A DNA stretch of 34,707 nt from UMGS1387 sp045540015 (GTDB lineage Bacteria > Bacillota > Clostridia > Oscillospirales > CAG-382), in the NCBI GenBank assembly GCA_045540015.1, contig JAZQGP010000011.1, forward strand, positions 1 through 34,707. Reading direction: 5' to 3'. Position numbers and translations under genes: made by a program. Under the pieces are notes generated by a model. That model saw only the letters and a list, made by a program, of their open reading frames with translations, had not been told where the DNA came from and ran no database searches. This document shows, piece by piece, positions 31,900 through 34,707 of the stretch. The stretch's first letter is position 1, and each line of letters begins with the position of its first letter.

Positions 31900-33015
31900 A
31901 TGGCAAGTGTTTCATTAAAGCACATTTTCAAGAGATATCCCGGCAACGTAACAGCTGTCAGCGATTTCTGTCTTGAAATCAAGGACAAGGAATTCATCAT
32001 TCTCGTAGGACCTTCAGGATGCGGTAAGTCCACCACACTCCGTATGATTGCAGGTCTTGAAGAAATTACAGAGGGTGAGCTCTACATAGGTGACAGAATC
32101 GTTAACGACGTAGCACCTAAGGACAGAGACATTGCGATGGTTTTCCAGAACTATGCTCTTTATCCTCACATGACTGTATTTGAAAACATGGCATTCGGTC
32201 TTAAGCTCAGAAAGACTCCCAAAGAAGAAATCAAGAGAAGAGTTGAAGAAGCAGGTCGCATCCTCGACATCAGCCACCTTCTTGACAGACGTCCGAAGGC
32301 TCTCTCCGGCGGTCAGAGACAGCGTGTTGCTCTCGGTCGTGCTATTGTCCGTGAGCCTAAGGTATTCCTTCTTGACGCACCGCTCTCCAACCTCGATGCA
32401 AAGCTTCGTGCTGCCATGAGAACTGAGATTACAAAGCTTCACAAGAAGCTCGGTACTACATTTATCTACGTAACACACGACCAGGTTGAGGCTATGACAA
32501 TGGCTTCCCGCATCGTTGTTATGAAGGACGGTATCATCCAACAGGTTGATACTCCTCAGAACCTCTACGACAAGCCCTGCAACACCTTCGTAGCAGGATT
32601 TATCGGAACTCCTCAGATGAACTTCATCAATGCAACTCTCTCCAAGGAAGGCAGCGACATGTTCGTATCCTTTGAGAACTGCAAGTTCAAGCTTCCTACT
32701 GAAAAAGCTCAGAATCCCGATCTTGCCGAATATGTTGGCAAGGAAGTTGTTCTCGGTGTTCGTCCCGAGTGCATCCACGACGAGCCTATGTACCTCTCCT
32801 CTCTTGAAGAGTGGACTACAGATGTTCAGGTTGATGTTACCGAGCTTATGGGTGCTGAAACTTATCTCTACCTCACTCTCGGTGAAGAAACCAACCTCAT
32901 CGCTCGTGTTTCTTCCAGAAGTACTGCTCAGAGTGGCGACACCGTAAAGGTTGCTTTCGACATCTCGCATGTACATATCTTCGACAAAGAAACTGAAAAG
33001 TGCATCGTCCACTGA
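31900..33015 (+). CDS. Sugar ABC transporter ATPase, MsmX/UgpC type, with Ala in place of the Walker B Glu
   Basis: 371 residues. The shared ATPase of carbohydrate importers. Walker A is GPSGCGKST near residue 38, Q-loop VFQNYALYPHM, signature LSGGQRQR near 136, H-loop VTHDQ near 193, and the C-terminal regulatory (TOBE/OB) domain has GVRPECI and VDVTELMGAETYLYL. Walker B reads FLLDAPLSNLD: the catalytic Glu expected after the Asp (D159) is Ala160, coded GCA, a one-base change from GAA. No permease or binding-protein gene is beside it, as usual for MsmX-like ATPases serving several importers. GGAGG lies 11 bases ahead of the ATG. Codon use suggests high expression. Confidence 0.93.
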   Translation: MASVSLKHIFKRYPGNVTAVSDFCLEIKDKEFIILVGPSGCGKSTTLRMIAGLEEITEGELYIGDRIVNDVAPKDRDIAMVFQNYALYPHMTVFENMAFGLKLRKTPKEEIKRRVEEAGRILDISHLLDRRPKALSGGQRQRVALGRAIVREPKVFLLDAPLSNLDAKLRAAMRTEITKLHKKLGTTFIYVTHDQVEAMTMASRIVVMKDGIIQQVDTPQNLYDKPCNTFVAGFIGTPQMNFINATLSKEGSDMFVSFENCKFKLPTEKAQNPDLAEYVGKEVVLGVRPECIHDEPMYLSSLEEWTTDVQVDVTELMGAETYLYLTLGEETNLIARVSSRSTAQSGDTVKVAFDISHVHIFDKETEKCIVH

Positions 33016-33040
33016 CTTTTTCTTTCGGAGAAAAAGTCAG
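33012..33040. repeat. 12-bp inverted repeat spanning the ABC ATPase stop codon
   Basis: CTGACTTTTTCT at 33012-33023 pairs perfectly with AGAAAAAGTCAG at 33029-33040 around a TTCGG loop. The TGA stop is inside the left arm. No T-run follows, so it is not a standard terminator; its right arm is the first part of repeat module A. Confidence 0.75.
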
Positions 33041-33149
33041 CAAAAAGAACTCTGAACAGTGTTCTGGATGCTTCAAACTTGATTTGAGCTATTTTTCTCA
33101 AATAACATCCCGACTACTTAAACAGCAGTCGGGATTTCTTTTCTTTTAT
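33027..33149 (+). repeat. Intergenic repeat module A
   Basis: Starts with the 20-mer at 33027-33046 (GGAGAAAAAGTC, then AGCAAAAA), has GATGCTTCAA at 33067-33076, a 7-bp hairpin ATTTGAG/CTCAAAT (33082-33103), and ends with a CCCGAC-type hairpin followed by TTTCTTTTCTTTT. The same ordered parts recur in module B. Together A and B fill most of the 387-base gap before apgM; no coding potential is seen there. Confidence 0.65.
33107..33147 (+). terminator. Terminator of the ABC ATPase gene (in module A)
   Basis: 9-bp stem ATCCCGACT/AGTCGGGAT with an 11-base loop, followed by TTCTTTTCTTTT. Confidence 0.75.
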
Positions 33150-33318
33150 GGAGAAAAAGTCTGCAAAAACAAGTGACACCCCAAATCTTTAATTTGGTTG
33201 GTGGAACTTATGCATAGTTAAACTTTGATATGACTTCTACACGGTTTCTCAAGGTTTGATGCTTCAATTCTCGAATATCACCCGACCACGAAACAAAGGG
33301 GGTTGGGTTTCTTTAATT
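33150..33318 (+). repeat. Intergenic repeat module B
   Basis: Starts with a 20-mer (33150-33169) identical to that of module A at 19 of 20 positions. It contains a CCAAAT/ATTTGG hairpin at 33181-33197, GATGCTTCAA at 33258-33267, and ends with a second CCCGAC-type hairpin and TTCTTTAATT. The spacing between parts differs from A (108 against 40 bases to GATGCTTCAA), so this is a modular, not simple, duplication. Confidence 0.6.
33280..33318 (+). terminator. Second terminator-like hairpin (in module B)
   Basis: 8-bp stem ACCCGACC/GGTTGGGT with one G-T pair and a 13-base loop, then TTCTTTAATT. Related in stem sequence to the hairpin at 33107. Confidence 0.5.
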
Positions 33319-33344
33319 AATGCTTACAAATTAACAAAATCCAC

Positions 33345-33373
33345 TTGAATAACGCATATACATGCTATAAAAT
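33345..33373 (+). promoter_or_regulatory. Promoter of the phosphoglycerate mutase gene
   Basis: TTGAAT at 33345-33350, 17-base spacer, TAAAAT at 33368-33373, 29 bases before the ATG. Confidence 0.65.
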
Positions 33374-33402
33374 ATAGAAAAACAATTTTAGGAGCAAAGC
33401 AA

Positions 33403-34626
33403 ATGAAGTACATTATAGTTATCGGCGACGGCATGGCGGACTACCCCATTGAATCGCTTGGAAACAAAACACCACTCATGGTTGCTAAAAAACCGAGAAT
33501 GGATTACATGGCATCTCACGGAGTTATAGGATATACAAGCAATGTCCCCTCAAGCATGGTTCCCGAAAGCGACACGGCAAACCTTGCAATACTCGGCTAC
33601 GACCCCAAGGAGTATTCCAAAGGCCGTTCCCCTCTTGAAGCACTCAGCATGGGCATTGATATGGCAGAAGACGAAACTGCATTCAGAATCAACACCGTTG
33701 CCCTCACAGAGGACGAGGACAAGGACTACGCACACCAGACAATACTCGACCACAGTGCAGACGAAATACCTACCGAGGAATCGGCACAGCTTGTAAAGGC
33801 TCTTGACGAAGCACTTGGTGATGATTTTCGAAAATATCATCCCGGCATCAGCTACCGTCACTGTCTTATCTGGAAGAATGCTCCTGCTGTTATGGACTTT
33901 GCACGTCCTCACGACCATCTCGGAAAGGTTATTGCAGACTTTCTTCCCTCAGGTGAAGTTGGCGCTCCCTACCTTGAAATAATGGAAAAGAGCTACGAGA
34001 TTTTAAAGAATCATCCCGTGAACATCGACAGAAAAAAGCGCGGACTTCTCCCTGCTAACTCTCTTTGGATATGGAGTCCCGGCAAGAAACCTCTTCTTCC
34101 GATTTTCAGCGAAAAAACAGGACTCAAGGGAACTGTAATTTCCGCAGTTGACCTCATCAAAGGTATCGGAAAATGCGCAGGAATGGATGTGCCGGACATC
34201 GAGGGTGCAACAGGCAACATTCACACAAACTTCGCCGGCAAGGCTCAAGCGGCAGTAGAAGCGCTTAGAAACGGCAGCGACCTTGTTTACATACACGTTG
34301 AAGCTCCTGACGAATGCGGACACAGAGCTGAACTTGAGAACAAGATAAAGTCCATTGAGCTTATTGACGAAAAAATTATCGCGTATATCGAGGACGAAAT
34401 GAAGAAAGACGGCGAAGAATACAAATTCCTCATTCTTCCCGACCACCCCACACCCATTGCACTTCGCACACACACGCTTGATGCTGTTCCCTACATCATT
34501 TATACAAGCTCAGATGAAAAAAATTACGGTGTCACAGGCTACGACGAAACCTTCGGCGGTGCTGACACTGATGTATTTAAAAACTATGACAAAGGATATA
34601 CTCTAATTGACGATTATATTAAATAA
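33403..34626 (+). CDS. apgM: Cofactor-independent phosphoglycerate mutase, ApgM type
   Basis: 407 residues, alkaline-phosphatase superfamily; interconverts 3- and 2-phosphoglycerate. Metal and catalytic motifs: IGDGMADYP (Asp) at the start, SMVPESDTANLAILGYDP with the Ser/Asp region near residue 60, HVEAPDECGHRAE near 305, LPDHPTP and RTHT near 345-360. Proteins of this type in bacteria have also been annotated as a proposed homoserine kinase (TIGR02535), so that is the main alternative; no threonine genes are nearby. TAGGAG is 10 bases ahead of the ATG. Single gene with its own promoter and downstream hairpin. Third-position C and G are frequent, suggesting high expression. Confidence 0.92.
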   Translation: MKYIIVIGDGMADYPIESLGNKTPLMVAKKPRMDYMASHGVIGYTSNVPSSMVPESDTANLAILGYDPKEYSKGRSPLEALSMGIDMAEDETAFRINTVALTEDEDKDYAHQTILDHSADEIPTEESAQLVKALDEALGDDFRKYHPGISYRHCLIWKNAPAVMDFARPHDHLGKVIADFLPSGEVGAPYLEIMEKSYEILKNHPVNIDRKKRGLLPANSLWIWSPGKKPLLPIFSEKTGLKGTVISAVDLIKGIGKCAGMDVPDIEGATGNIHTNFAGKAQAAVEALRNGSDLVYIHVEAPDECGHRAELENKIKSIELIDEKIIAYIEDEMKKDGEEYKFLILPDHPTPIALRTHTLDAVPYIIYTSSDEKNYGVTGYDETFGGADTDVFKNYDKGYTLIDDYIK

Positions 34627-34636
34627 CAGCGCAAAT

Positions 34637-34660
34637 ACGGGCAACCCAATGGTTGCCCGT
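34637..34660 (+). terminator. Terminator-like hairpin after apgM
   Basis: Perfect 10-bp GC-rich stem ACGGGCAACC/GGTTGCCCGT with a CAAT loop; only a weak T-rich tail (CATTATAC) follows. The remaining 47 bases to the window end show no feature. Confidence 0.65.
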
Positions 34661-34707
34661 CATTATACATGTAAATATTGTATACATAAATAATATTTTT
34701 TATCATA

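Noticed and set aside
32014..33012. 332-codon open frame antisense to the ABC ATPase gene
   Set aside because: The forward frame is an unambiguous ABC ATPase; the long antisense frame follows from its third-position C bias.

Overview
The window looks like a chromosomal segment of a low-to-moderate GC, endospore-forming Firmicute of the class Clostridia, perhaps a gut Oscillospirales/Ruminococcaceae-type organism. The evidence is a SpoVAC sporulation gene, Rex, an arginine-phosphatase-type YwlE, a SAM-I riboswitch on metK, strong GGAGG ribosome binding sites, several TTG/GTG starts and canonical TTGACA-17-TATAAT promoters. The genus-level guess is inference. I see no prophage, insertion sequence, CRISPR array, tRNA or rRNA.

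Layout. 1-3.7 kb (minus strand): the start of a YeiH/UPF0324 exporter, a small anchored protein, a CPBP protease, an SGNH hydrolase and a sodium-coupled NSS transporter. 3.9-7.1 kb: mutL-tgt. 7.2-7.8 kb: an HD-domain protein. 8.0-10.4 kb: a tight operon of comEB (dCMP deaminase), ywlE-like phosphatase, rimI and tsaD. The 216-base gap before rex carries a dense cluster of DnaA boxes. 11.3-14.1 kb: a DUF6062-type protein, an Ogg1-type glycosylase, a zinc-ribbon protein and an isolated spoVAC. 14.1-19.0 kb: an AlgI-like MBOAT acyltransferase, then parB without parA, leading an operon with an acidic-tailed membrane protein, a MORN-repeat membrane protein and a SpoU-type RNA methyltransferase.

19.0-23.9 kb (minus strand) is a compact operon of yfcE-like phosphodiesterase, membrane protein, thiI, cinA and a Methyltransf_32-type methyltransferase. 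Divergent from it, 24.0-25.0 kb holds three small uncharacterised genes in a row, possibly sporulation-linked. 25.0-29.1 kb (minus strand) is an aminotransferase-trpS-tagO-anchored protein operon. 29.3-34.6 kb (plus strand) has metK under a SAM-I riboswitch, a DUF4380-like protein, an MsmX/UgpC-type ABC ATPase lacking the usual Walker B glutamate, a hairpin-rich intergenic repeat, and a cofactor-independent phosphoglycerate mutase.

Most genes are housekeeping: mismatch and base-excision repair (mutL, ogg), tRNA modification (tgt, tsaD, thiI, probable SpoU), nucleotide metabolism, chromosome segregation and redox control. The least explained items are the DnaA-box cluster before rex, the parB-MORN operon, the three-small-gene cluster at 24 kb, the Walker B change in the ABC ATPase, and the modular hairpin repeat at 33.0-33.3 kb.
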